Shown: positions 43,091 to 50,683 of the stretch, in pieces
Layout: each line of letters opens with the position of its first letter
Numbering within the stretch: the first letter of the stretch is position 1
Assembly (NCBI RefSeq): GCF_004138335.1
Contig: NZ_RYFW01000005.1
Location: 1 to 64,000 of the forward strand
Source: Peristeroidobacter agariperforans
GTDB lineage: Bacteria > Pseudomonadota > Gammaproteobacteria > Steroidobacterales > Steroidobacteraceae
DNA: 64,000 nt
Reading direction: 5' to 3'
Made by a program: the position numbers and the translations under genes
The notes under the pieces: model-generated
Seen by the model: the letters and a program-made list of their open reading frames with translations, nothing else
Databases searched by the model: none
What the model was told of the DNA's origin: nothing

Positions 43091-44628
43091 GGCGCTCCGA
43101 GTCGCCAGCGCTGACGATCACTGGCGGGATCAAACGTCGACAACGTAGGCGTGCTGCTGCCCACCGCAGAGAGTGCCCAAGGGGCGTTCGAGTTCGGCAC
43201 GGCCTTCGGGCTGATGCGGTAGGTGCCATCGATGAGCTGGTCGATGCGCCACAGCTGCTCGGGCGCGCCGGTGAAGGACGTTGCTTCGAGTTCGCCACGC
43301 GAAGTCGCGGTGAGCGAGCGCTCCGTGCCCGCGATCGTGATCCGAAAATACGGCGCGCCCAGGTAGCCGCCGACGCCGGCCACCGGTGCGATGACCCACT
43401 TCTGCTGAGCTTGCAGCATCGCAGGCGCGAGACGCACGCCGGTGACCGAAGGCCAGTTCGCGGCGACCTGAGCGGGCTCTTGATCGGCAATGGGTGGGCC
43501 GATCTGTGGCGCGAAGGGCGCACCGGCGGGCGGCGCTCCCGGCGTTGGCGGACCGCTGCCGAGGATGCCACTGCCGGGCGGACCGCCACGACGTTGGCGA
43601 AATCCGCCCACGGGCGATCCCTGCACGGCGAGCTCGAGTACCGTGCCGGTGCGCGCCGACTCGATGCTATAGGTGCCCGCAACGAGGTTGTCACCGGCGA
43701 CGGGCCAGCCATCGCGCCAGAGCAGCGGACGAATGTCGAGCACGCTCACACCGCCGCGATCCAGATCCGCCTCGTAGTGCAGAGAAAATTTTTGCACGCC
43801 GTCGCCGAGATCCAGCAGCCCGAAGTGCCCCGGTCCAATGTTTCGTCCGCGCGAAGCGGCGAACAGCTTGCCCCCGCCTTCAATCATGTCGACGCCCATG
43901 TTGTCGAGATAGGGGCCCGTGACTTTGCGCGAACGTCCCATGCGGATGTTGTACGTCGAGTTCGCGCCCTGGCAGCACGAGCCGTGCGTCACCAGCAGGT
44001 AATACCAGCCGTCGCGATGAATGAGGATCGCGGCTTCAGAGTTGATGGCGACGTTGACGGGTTTGCGCTTTGGGTCACGACGCAACCCGGTCTTCGGATC
44101 CAGCTCGACCAAGCGGATGTAGCCGAAGTACGAGCCGTAGACGAGCCACAGGCGTCCTTCCGGATCGAGCAGCACGCCCGGGTCGATGGCGTTGCTGTCC
44201 TCGACACCGTCCGACCAGACCACCGGCCCGCGGTCCTCGCATTTGTCAGCGGACGGCTCTGGCGAGAGCGTCGGACACACGAGGAGGCCGATCGCTGATT
44301 TCGGCTGCGTGCCCGGCGCGGAGTAGTAGACGAAGAACTGATCGCCGACTTTGATGACATCCGGCGCCCAGGTGTTGTTGCCACCCTTGGCGAGCACCTC
44401 GGGCCCGGCCTTGCCACCGGGTACGGCCGACATCAGCGAGCCCGCCCGGTTCCAGGTCCATCCATCGGCCGAGGTGAGGATGGGAATGCCGGCGCCCGTG
44501 CCGTAGGTGTAATAGCGACCGTCGTGAAAGATGATCGTCGATGGATCGTGGACGATGACGTCGCCATCGAGGGCGAGCGCCGGCAGGGCGAAGGACGCTG
44601 CCAGTAACGAGAATATTTTTCTCAGCAT
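43087..44628 (-). CDS. GH43 glycosidase, arabinan/arabinofuranan-acting type
   Basis: 513 residues with a signal peptide (1-20). Five-bladed propeller with the three GH43 acids: HDPSTI (Asp28, base), NAIDPGVLLD (Asp149) and NSEAAIL (Glu198, acid); TWAPDV precedes them. The order with GPYLDNMGVDMIEGGG matches endo-1,5-alpha-L-arabinanases. From about 330 comes an RFSLHYEAD-type beta sandwich, a long Gly/Pro-rich linker (RRGGPPGSGILGSGPPTPGA), and a C-terminal beta domain with LWRIDQLIDGTYRI that looks ricin-B-like. Substrate inferred from the neighbours. First gene of a two-gene operon. Confidence 0.85.
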   Translation of the reverse strand: MLRKIFSLLAASFALPALALDGDVIVHDPSTIIFHDGRYYTYGTGAGIPILTSADGWTWNRAGSLMSAVPGGKAGPEVLAKGGNNTWAPDVIKVGDQFFVYYSAPGTQPKSAIGLLVCPTLSPEPSADKCEDRGPVVWSDGVEDSNAIDPGVLLDPEGRLWLVYGSYFGYIRLVELDPKTGLRRDPKRKPVNVAINSEAAILIHRDGWYYLLVTHGSCCQGANSTYNIRMGRSRKVTGPYLDNMGVDMIEGGGKLFAASRGRNIGPGHFGLLDLGDGVQKFSLHYEADLDRGGVSVLDIRPLLWRDGWPVAGDNLVAGTYSIESARTGTVLELAVQGSPVGGFRQRRGGPPGSGILGSGPPTPGAPPAGAPFAPQIGPPIADQEPAQVAANWPSVTGVRLAPAMLQAQQKWVIAPVAGVGGYLGAPYFRITIAGTERSLTATSRGELEATSFTGAPEQLWRIDQLIDGTYRISPKAVPNSNAPWALSAVGSSTPTLSTFDPASDRQRWRLGAP

Positions 44629-44766
44629 GAGTGCTCGGTGAGGTGTCTCTGGGCGGTAATGTACCCGCTTTCATTCGCGCAAAGCCAATCGCTAATAAAA
44701 TCGAGGGGTGGTACAGTCGGACCTCAACGACGAATATCGCTTCAGATCGAGTGGGGAAAAATCCAA

Positions 44767-45174
44767 ATGAAATGGATGTTTCTTGCCGTGTTGAGTCTGA
44801 CCCTCGGGACGGTCGCGCCGTCACGAGCGGAGGAGCACGCTTCCAGAGTGTTCGAGATTCGCACCTACACCACGGCCGAGGGCAAGCTGCAGGATCTGCA
44901 CCGACGCTTTCGTGAGCACACCCTGAAGCTCTTCGAGCGGCACGGCATGGTCAACATTGCCTACTGGACACCGCAGGATCCGAAGGCGTCGAGCAACACC
45001 CTCATCTATGTCCTGGCCCACCCGAGTCGCGAGGCCGCCGCGCAGAACTGGGCCGCCTTCAGCGCCGATCCCGAATGGAAGCAGGTGCGAGCGGCGTCCG
45101 AGGCGAACGGTCGCATTGTGATCAAAGTGGAATCGACGTTCGTCGAGGCGACGGACTACTCGGCCTTGAAGTAG
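44767..45174 (+). CDS. exported NIPSNAP-family protein
   Basis: 135 residues. Signal peptide 1-22, then one dimeric alpha+beta barrel: VFEIRTYTTAEGKLQDLHRRFREHTLKLFERHGMVNIAYWTPQD, AAQNWAAFSADPEWKQVRAASEANG. The EIRTY start, W-x-F-x-x-D-P-E-W motif and length are those of NIPSNAP. Function not established; exported members often sit next to sugar or aromatic catabolic genes. Start ATG 44767 with GGGGAAAA upstream. Divergent from the GH43 operon, same strand as the SMP-30 gene. Confidence 0.83.
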   Translation: MKWMFLAVLSLTLGTVAPSRAEEHASRVFEIRTYTTAEGKLQDLHRRFREHTLKLFERHGMVNIAYWTPQDPKASSNTLIYVLAHPSREAAAQNWAAFSADPEWKQVRAASEANGRIVIKVESTFVEATDYSALK

Positions 45175-45217
45175 CTCGCGGCGAGCGAGGCACGGCAACC
45201 AACCAGGGAGTATGGAA

Positions 45218-46276
45218 ATGAAGCGACAGACACGCATTCTCGTTGCACTGCTGGGCGCCTTGGCGTTCCTCGCTCAGGCAAACCTCAGCGCCGCTGCCGA
45301 TCAGGAGGCGTCGCCAGCCCAACCGGCGAGTGATATTTACGATCCGCTCGGCCTGGTCGCGCCCGGTCGGCACGGCGAACTCGTCTCGCTCGCCGCCGGC
45401 TTCAGTTTCACCGAAGGCCCCGCGGTCGATCGACATGGCAACGTGTACTTTACCGACCAGCCGAATGACCGGATCTATCGATGGGATGCCGGCACCCGCA
45501 AGGTCACGCTCTTTCTGGAAGGCACCGGTCGCGCGAACGGCATGGCGTTCGATGCGCAGGGCAATCTCATTGCCGCGGCCGACATGTATGGAGAGCTTTG
45601 GAAGATCCGTCCCGACGGCACGCACGAGGTGCTGGTCGACCACTATCAGGGAAAGCGGCTGAACGGACCGAACGACGTGTGGATCCATCCCACGAACGGC
45701 GGCATCTACCTCACCGATCCGATTTTTCCGAGAGCCTATTGGGACGCCGACGATCCGCGGCAACAGCCCTGGGAGCCGACGCACTCCGAGCAGGCGGCGC
45801 AGGGCAAGGGCGGCTACGTTTACTACCTGCCGCCCGGCGGCCGCAAGCTCGTGAGAGTTACGACCGAGGCCATGGGCTGGGAGTCCGATGCCTGGCCGAA
45901 CGGCGTCGTCGGCACGCCGGATGGTAAGAAACTGTACGTGAACAAGTGGTACTACGATAACAAGGGCGGCACCTGGGTCTTCGATGTCAAGCGCGACGGC
46001 AGCCTCACCAACATGCGCAAGTTCACGGACTGGGGCGGTGATGGCATGTCGATGGATGAATTGGGGAACGTCTACATCAGCAACGGCGAAGGTGTACTCG
46101 CGTTCGATCCGAACGGCACGCTCATTCTGAAGATCCCCACCGGCGGCGGCGCGACCAACAACACGTTCGCCGGGCGGGATGGCAAAACCCTGTTCATCAC
46201 GGGTCCCGCCGATCAGATCAGTGCGATCAGGATGACGGTGCGAGGTGCGCAGAACTGGTGTCGGCACCCGAAATAA
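45218..46276 (+). CDS. exported SMP-30/gluconolactonase-like lactonase
   Basis: 352 residues with a signal peptide (1-27, LGALAFLAQANLSAAA). Six-bladed propeller: AGFSFTEGPAVDRHGNVYFTDQPNDRIYRW with the metal Glu of FTEGP, NGMAFDAQGNLIAAAD, LNGPNDVWIHPTNGGIYLTDP with the metal Asn of GPND, WPNGVVGTPDGKKLYVN, and GDGMSMDELGNVYIS with the late Asp. All calcium-site positions are present. Opens sugar lactones such as arabino- or galactonolactone, which fits the sugar neighbours. ATG 45218 preferred: AGGGAG lies 7 nt upstream. Confidence 0.87.
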   Translation: MKRQTRILVALLGALAFLAQANLSAAADQEASPAQPASDIYDPLGLVAPGRHGELVSLAAGFSFTEGPAVDRHGNVYFTDQPNDRIYRWDAGTRKVTLFLEGTGRANGMAFDAQGNLIAAADMYGELWKIRPDGTHEVLVDHYQGKRLNGPNDVWIHPTNGGIYLTDPIFPRAYWDADDPRQQPWEPTHSEQAAQGKGGYVYYLPPGGRKLVRVTTEAMGWESDAWPNGVVGTPDGKKLYVNKWYYDNKGGTWVFDVKRDGSLTNMRKFTDWGGDGMSMDELGNVYISNGEGVLAFDPNGTLILKIPTGGGATNNTFAGRDGKTLFITGPADQISAIRMTVRGAQNWCRHPK

Positions 46277-46287
46277 ATTCACAAACG

Positions 46288-46311
46288 GCCCGCGGACTCC
46301 TCGCCGCGGGC
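46288..46311. terminator. GC hairpin after the SMP-30 gene
   Basis: Perfect arms GCCCGCGG (46288-46295) and CCGCGGGC (46304-46311) with an 8-nt loop, 11 bp after the stop. No T-run follows. Confidence 0.45.
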
Positions 46312-46333
46312 ATCAGTTCATCGGGCGATTTAT

Positions 46334-46375
46334 TTGTACGAGTTTATTGCGAGCGCAGTCGTTGCTCGTTAGAGT
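46334..46375 (+). promoter_or_regulatory. promoter of the alpha/beta hydrolase with shared upstream element
   Basis: TTGTACGAG (46334-46342) and, two bases later, TATTGCGAGCGC (46345-46356) form a 23-bp block repeated upstream of the GH43-GH27 operon at 50615-50636. The same block provides TTGCGA as -35 (46347-46352), 17 nt before TAGAGT (46370-46375). Confidence 0.45.
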
Positions 46376-46459
46376 CGCCCGATTCGATCGTGGGGAGCTC
46401 ACCGGACCTCGGGACGGCATGAGCTGCGTTTTCTTGGTAGAGGCATCAAGGTAACGAGC

Positions 46460-47293
46460 GTGACGTATAACAGGATGCGGCTTGCGAGCTCACGAAACGT
46501 GCTTCGTGTGTTGGCATTGCTGGTGAGCTTCTTCGTCTTTGTTTCTGTGGGGACCCGCGCCCACGCAGCGAACGACAAGTACACGTTCGTGCTGGTCCAC
46601 GGCGCCACGGCCGGCGGCTGGGAGTGGAAGCGCACCGGCAATTTCCTGAGCGACGATGGTCACACCGTGTACCGCGCCACGCTCACGGGCCTCGGTGAGC
46701 GCCAACACCTCAACAGTCCCGAGATCGATCTGCAAACCCACATCAACGATGTGGTCAATCTGATTTTGTTCGAAGACCTGCACGACGTGGTGCTCACCGG
46801 ACACAGTTACGGCGGGATGGTGATCACGGGCGTCATGGACCGGATTCCCGATCGCATTCGTCACGTCGTGTTTCTCGACGCCGCGGTGCCCGAGGATGGC
46901 ATGTCGCTGTGGGATCTGTTTGGCGGCAGGGGGCAGGACCCCTCACGCTTCTCGGATGGTTTCATGCAGGTGCCTTGGGTCAAAGCCGACACGCCGCCGC
47001 CGCACAGCGTGAAGCACTCGATCAAGTGCTTCAACCAGCCGGTCTCTTATAAGAATCCCGCCGCGCTCGCCTTGCCGGTGACCTATGTGGCGTTCGTTCC
47101 GAAGGACAAGTCCGCCGAGGAGCGAGCGAAGACGGACAAGAGCTGGCAACGCGCCGTCGCCCGAGGCTGGACGATTCGCACGTTTCCGGGCGGGCACGTC
47201 GCTCAACAGGAAGACCCGCGCGGTGTGGCGACGCTGATCGAACAGTCGGTGAGCGATCGCAATAAGCCCGCGGCCAAAGCCGCCGCGAACTGA
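46460..47293 (+). CDS. exported alpha/beta hydrolase (EstC/salicylate esterase-like)
   Basis: 277 residues. Signal peptide to about 37 (LRVLALLVSFFVFVSVGTRAHA). Core: YTFVLVHGATAGGWEWKRTGNFL, GLGERQHLNSPEIDLQTHINDVVNLI, nucleophile motif LTGHSYGGMV (Ser116), FLDAAVPEDG and a late FPGGHVAQQEDP that supplies the His. This matches small plant-hormone-esterase-like bacterial hydrolases. GTG 46460 was chosen; AAGG lies 8-9 nt upstream. An ATG at 46475 is possible. Convergent with the large esterase. Confidence 0.82.
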   Translation: MTYNRMRLASSRNVLRVLALLVSFFVFVSVGTRAHAANDKYTFVLVHGATAGGWEWKRTGNFLSDDGHTVYRATLTGLGERQHLNSPEIDLQTHINDVVNLILFEDLHDVVLTGHSYGGMVITGVMDRIPDRIRHVVFLDAAVPEDGMSLWDLFGGRGQDPSRFSDGFMQVPWVKADTPPPHSVKHSIKCFNQPVSYKNPAALALPVTYVAFVPKDKSAEERAKTDKSWQRAVARGWTIRTFPGGHVAQQEDPRGVATLIEQSVSDRNKPAAKAAAN

Positions 47294-47309
47294 AATAACG
47301 CTGCAGCGT

Positions 47310-47337
47310 ACGGTCTCTCCCATCGAGGAAAGACCGT
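47310..47337. terminator. weak hairpin between convergent genes
   Basis: ACGGTCT and AGACCGT, 7-bp arms with a 14-nt loop. No T-run. Low confidence. Confidence 0.25.
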
Positions 47338-47395
47338 TGACGCGAGTGATTCGGCTCGCGCACCCGCGGTGCGGTGATCTCGCGAGCCTCACAGG

Positions 47396-50300
47396 CTACT
47401 TCCGCTTCTTGCCAAACAGCGTGCGGCCCTGAGTATCGACTTCGGCGCCGAGCACCGTGCCATTCGCATCCACGATGAATTCGATGGCGTCCTTGGTCGG
47501 ATACGCGAGCGTGCGAAACAGATTCGGTCCTGTCGGCTCGAGCGGCAACGGCGGCTGCGTCGGCACGTGCGCGACCAGCGTGCTGCCTTCGATAGCGAGG
47601 GTCGCCACGAACTGACCGAAATCGTAATCGCCGCGAAACGCCTCGAGACGCTCGGCGGAGGGCGTGTACGGCCCGAGTGCGGGGCGGCGCAGCCGCCACG
47701 CAGATCGAACGGCGGCGTCGCCTTCTACCGTCCAGCGATCGGCGCGTCGCCAGTTCGCGTCGAAGACGCCGGATGCGAACTCTCGATCGTTGGGGTTGAC
47801 GCTCGCCTGCGGCGGCGGACGGCGTCCGTCACGGATCGTCCAGTCGCTTGCGGTGAAGCCGACACCGATCGAGGGCTCGACGAACTCCGGCTTCCAGAAC
47901 TGCATCCCCATCGCAGAGGTGGCCGCGACGACGAGAACGTAGCGATCGTCGGCACGCGGGCTCGGATAGATCATCTGCAGCACGGCATCGTCCACCGTCC
48001 AGCGCTTGCCATCGACCTCGATCGAATGCGCCGATACGCTCATCGGCAAGCGTTTGCCAAGCCGTCGCGTCACCGCGTTGGCATCGGCGCCGCCGAGCAG
48101 GATGAGCGAATACGCACGCTCGTCATCGGCCGAGACGTCCACGTCCCGCTTGACCCGCAGCGGCTGGTACTGCCACGCCATCCACACCTCCTGCAGGTCG
48201 CGAGCCCGTTCTTCGATGCTGTGGCGCATGTGTGGATCGCGCGAGGTCGTGCCGACCACGACCATGAAGGGCAGGGTGATGATCTCCGAGATCGGGCCCT
48301 CCAGGCCGGGCTGTTTCCGACGCTCGTGCGACCTGGCTTGCGCCGTGCCGAGGCGGGCGATGCCGTTGTCGAGGGGCGCTCGCTGCGACTTGCCGTTCCA
48401 TACGACGCGAAGCTCCGTACTCGAGCCGCGCAGGCTGGGCGGAAGCGCAAGTTCAAACGCCGCGAGATTCTCCGAGTCGATCCGCACCAGGCCCGGTTTC
48501 ACGACTTCGGCCTCCGCGCGAATGAGTCGTTGTGGCTCCTCGATCGCGCGAGCCTCGAGCCAGTGCGCACGCGCGCCGCTCAGATCCGCCGAGCGCAGGC
48601 GAACGCGACGCGGCGCCGGGTCGCGGCGATGCTCGAGCAACCAGTCGATGAGGGCCGGGCGCTGCTGCAGGTCCTCGTGTCCCCAGCCGGGCATTTCCCA
48701 ATATCGGACGTTGTAGCCCCAACGCTGCAGCATCCGCGTCGCATGCCGGGAATTTTCGACGCTGACCGTCGCGTCATTGTCGCCGTGAATGACGAGTAGC
48801 GGCACGTTCAACAAGTTCTCCGCGCTGACGAACGAGCTGCGGCGTTCCTGGATATAAAACTCCCGCGCATTGCTCGGCTGGTTCTCCGGCAGCGAGGGCC
48901 CCCGAATCGTGCTCACGCGAAAATCCCAGCCGCCAAACACGGGAGCAGCGGCCGCGAACAGATGTGGATGGCGCGAGGCGATCGCCCAGGTGCCGTGCCC
49001 GCCCATGGACTCGCCGGTGAGATAGACGCGATCGTCGTCGACCGCGAATCTCGCTTTGGCTTCCTGCAAGCACCTGAGCACGTCTCGCTCGCCGAGGCCG
49101 AGGTATTGCGCATTCCCGCGGCCGTGCGGCTCGATATAGATGATGTTCTTGCCGTCGGCGAGGTCGCTGTGACGCTGATCGATGGACCACCAGCGGTGCA
49201 GCGGGGGATTCTCGGGGTTGTAGCCGTGCAGCGATAGGACGAGAGGCCAACGCTGTGACGCGCTGTAATTCGAAGGTAGATACGCACGACAGAACTGTAC
49301 CGAGCCGTCGACCTCATCGACATAGCCGAGGCGAACGAAGCCGCCCGGCCGAACACTGCCGACGCGTTGCGCACGATCCAGTTCGATTTCCTCATACTCG
49401 AGCAGCGGCGAATGAATGCGCGTCTCCATTGCGGGGAGCGCCGCGTTGAGTTGACCATCGGTGCGATCTCGCACGATCTGCGCAAGCAAGCGCAGATGAG
49501 CGCCATGGACCGGCTCTTTGGCGGCGTCCGCGGCGTCGATCAGGCGCTGCGCGGCGGCCGCGGCATCGCCCTTGTACCAAGGCAGATGCACGAGATACGG
49601 CTGATCCCAGGCGTCGCGGGAGGTGAGGCGAAATTCATACGCGCCGTCCGGCCACGTGCGTGCATCGAGCGTCACCGATTCGCCGCGAGCCGTCGTGGCG
49701 CGGGCGAGGATGCGCCCGCCCGCGCCGAGCGCAGTCACCTCGATGGGGAGCGCCGCTGAATCCGCAGGCAGATTCGTGTGCACTTCGACCTGACCCGCCG
49801 AGGCGCGTAGATAAGGAACGATGGCTTCGGCGCGCGCGAGCAGGGCGCCGGGTTCAACGACGCGCACCGTGAACGGCCATGCGTTGGGATCGACTTGCTC
49901 GAGGCGCAGCAGCAGCGCGTTCTCGCCTTGCCTCATCTGCACGGCGATGCGCTCGCTGTCGCGTGCGAACGTGGCATGAGACTTCGTGCGCTCGTACACG
50001 CGCTCGCCGTTGAGCCATACCGCGATCGGTCCTTGCGCGCCGATCGATAGCTCGGCGGCGCCCGCCTGCGCCCGGGAGAGCGTGCCCGCAACGAATGCGA
50101 TCCGCCGCGCGCCATCGCTCGGCATACCGGCCACGGCAATCACGTCAGTGATCTCATTCCATGACGTGTGCGCCTTCCAGCGCACGTGGGCGGCATCCGT
50201 GCTGAACGCTCGACCTTCTCTCGGCTCAAGCGTTGCCGCGTCGATGCGAGTGGCGACATCGGGCGAGAGTGCGCCCGCAACCAGCCATTGCTTGTGAAAG

Positions 50301-50428
50301 CGCAGCGATCCACGCGACCACAGCTCGCGTTGCGCGGCGTCGATCTGCACCGGATCGAGCGCCACCGGTTCAGCGCTGCAGAGAGTGCAGACAAGCAGCA
50401 GTAACGTCGCTTTGAGAAGGTTATGCAT
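47396..50428 (-). CDS. large exported CE1-like esterase / prolyl-oligopeptidase-like hydrolase
   Basis: 1010 residues with a signal peptide (LLKATLLLLVCTLCSA). Residues about 20-330 are an N-terminal beta/helical region. From about 370 an alpha/beta hydrolase domain: FCRAYLPSNYSASQRWPLVLSLHGYNPENPP (oxyanion), RVYLTGESMGGHGTWAIASRHP (nucleophile Ser), LLVIHGDNDATVSVENS (acid) and MPGWGHEDL (His), as in PHB depolymerase/feruloyl esterase relatives. The C-terminal 400 residues are a second uncharacterised part containing an uncommon ASAMGMQFWKP segment. Likely removes acyl or feruloyl groups from hemicellulose. ATG 50428 is a better start than upstream alternatives, as it opens the signal peptide. 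Confidence 0.78.
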   Translation of the reverse strand: MHNLLKATLLLLVCTLCSAEPVALDPVQIDAAQRELWSRGSLRFHKQWLVAGALSPDVATRIDAATLEPREGRAFSTDAAHVRWKAHTSWNEITDVIAVAGMPSDGARRIAFVAGTLSRAQAGAAELSIGAQGPIAVWLNGERVYERTKSHATFARDSERIAVQMRQGENALLLRLEQVDPNAWPFTVRVVEPGALLARAEAIVPYLRASAGQVEVHTNLPADSAALPIEVTALGAGGRILARATTARGESVTLDARTWPDGAYEFRLTSRDAWDQPYLVHLPWYKGDAAAAAQRLIDAADAAKEPVHGAHLRLLAQIVRDRTDGQLNAALPAMETRIHSPLLEYEEIELDRAQRVGSVRPGGFVRLGYVDEVDGSVQFCRAYLPSNYSASQRWPLVLSLHGYNPENPPLHRWWSIDQRHSDLADGKNIIYIEPHGRGNAQYLGLGERDVLRCLQEAKARFAVDDDRVYLTGESMGGHGTWAIASRHPHLFAAAAPVFGGWDFRVSTIRGPSLPENQPSNAREFYIQERRSSFVSAENLLNVPLLVIHGDNDATVSVENSRHATRMLQRWGYNVRYWEMPGWGHEDLQQRPALIDWLLEHRRDPAPRRVRLRSADLSGARAHWLEARAIEEPQRLIRAEAEVVKPGLVRIDSENLAAFELALPPSLRGSSTELRVVWNGKSQRAPLDNGIARLGTAQARSHERRKQPGLEGPISEIITLPFMVVVGTTSRDPHMRHSIEERARDLQEVWMAWQYQPLRVKRDVDVSADDERAYSLILLGGADANAVTRRLGKRLPMSVSAHSIEVDGKRWTVDDAVLQMIYPSPRADDRYVLVVAATSAMGMQFWKPEFVEPSIGVGFTASDWTIRDGRRPPPQASVNPNDREFASGVFDANWRRADRWTVEGDAAVRSAWRLRRPALGPYTPSAERLEAFRGDYDFGQFVATLAIEGSTLVAHVPTQPPLPLEPTGPNLFRTLAYPTKDAIEFIVDANGTVLGAEVDTQGRTLFGKKRK

Positions 50429-50614
50429 GTGATGAAGGGATGAAGAGATGAAGGGTGTGAGAGGTGAAGTCAACGCAACGCGCCCGGGCCGCTGCGATCT
50501 CTGTGACGTGAGCGCTCGTCATGGGAACCGTTGTTGTTCTCGCCCGTGAGTGCAAGCACGACTTGGACGCAGCCACCGCCGCCAAGGGTTGCACCCGCGG
50601 ATCGCTAATTTCAA

Positions 50615-50654
50615 TTGTACGAGTATTGACGAGCGCTGGGAGCGGTGCTAATTA
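50615..50654 (+). promoter_or_regulatory. promoter of the GH43-GH27 operon with shared element
   Basis: TTGACG (50626-50631), 17 nt, TAATTA (50649-50654); expected start about 50661, 23 nt before the ATG. The -35 lies inside TTGTACGAGTATTGACGAGC, the element also found at 46334. Confidence 0.55.
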
Positions 50655-50683
50655 CGCTGCTCGCCGCGAACACTGGAGTCACG

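Noticed and set aside
47567-48799. 410-codon plus-strand frame inside the CE1-like esterase.
   Set aside because: Shadow of the minus-strand esterase; no domain recognised.
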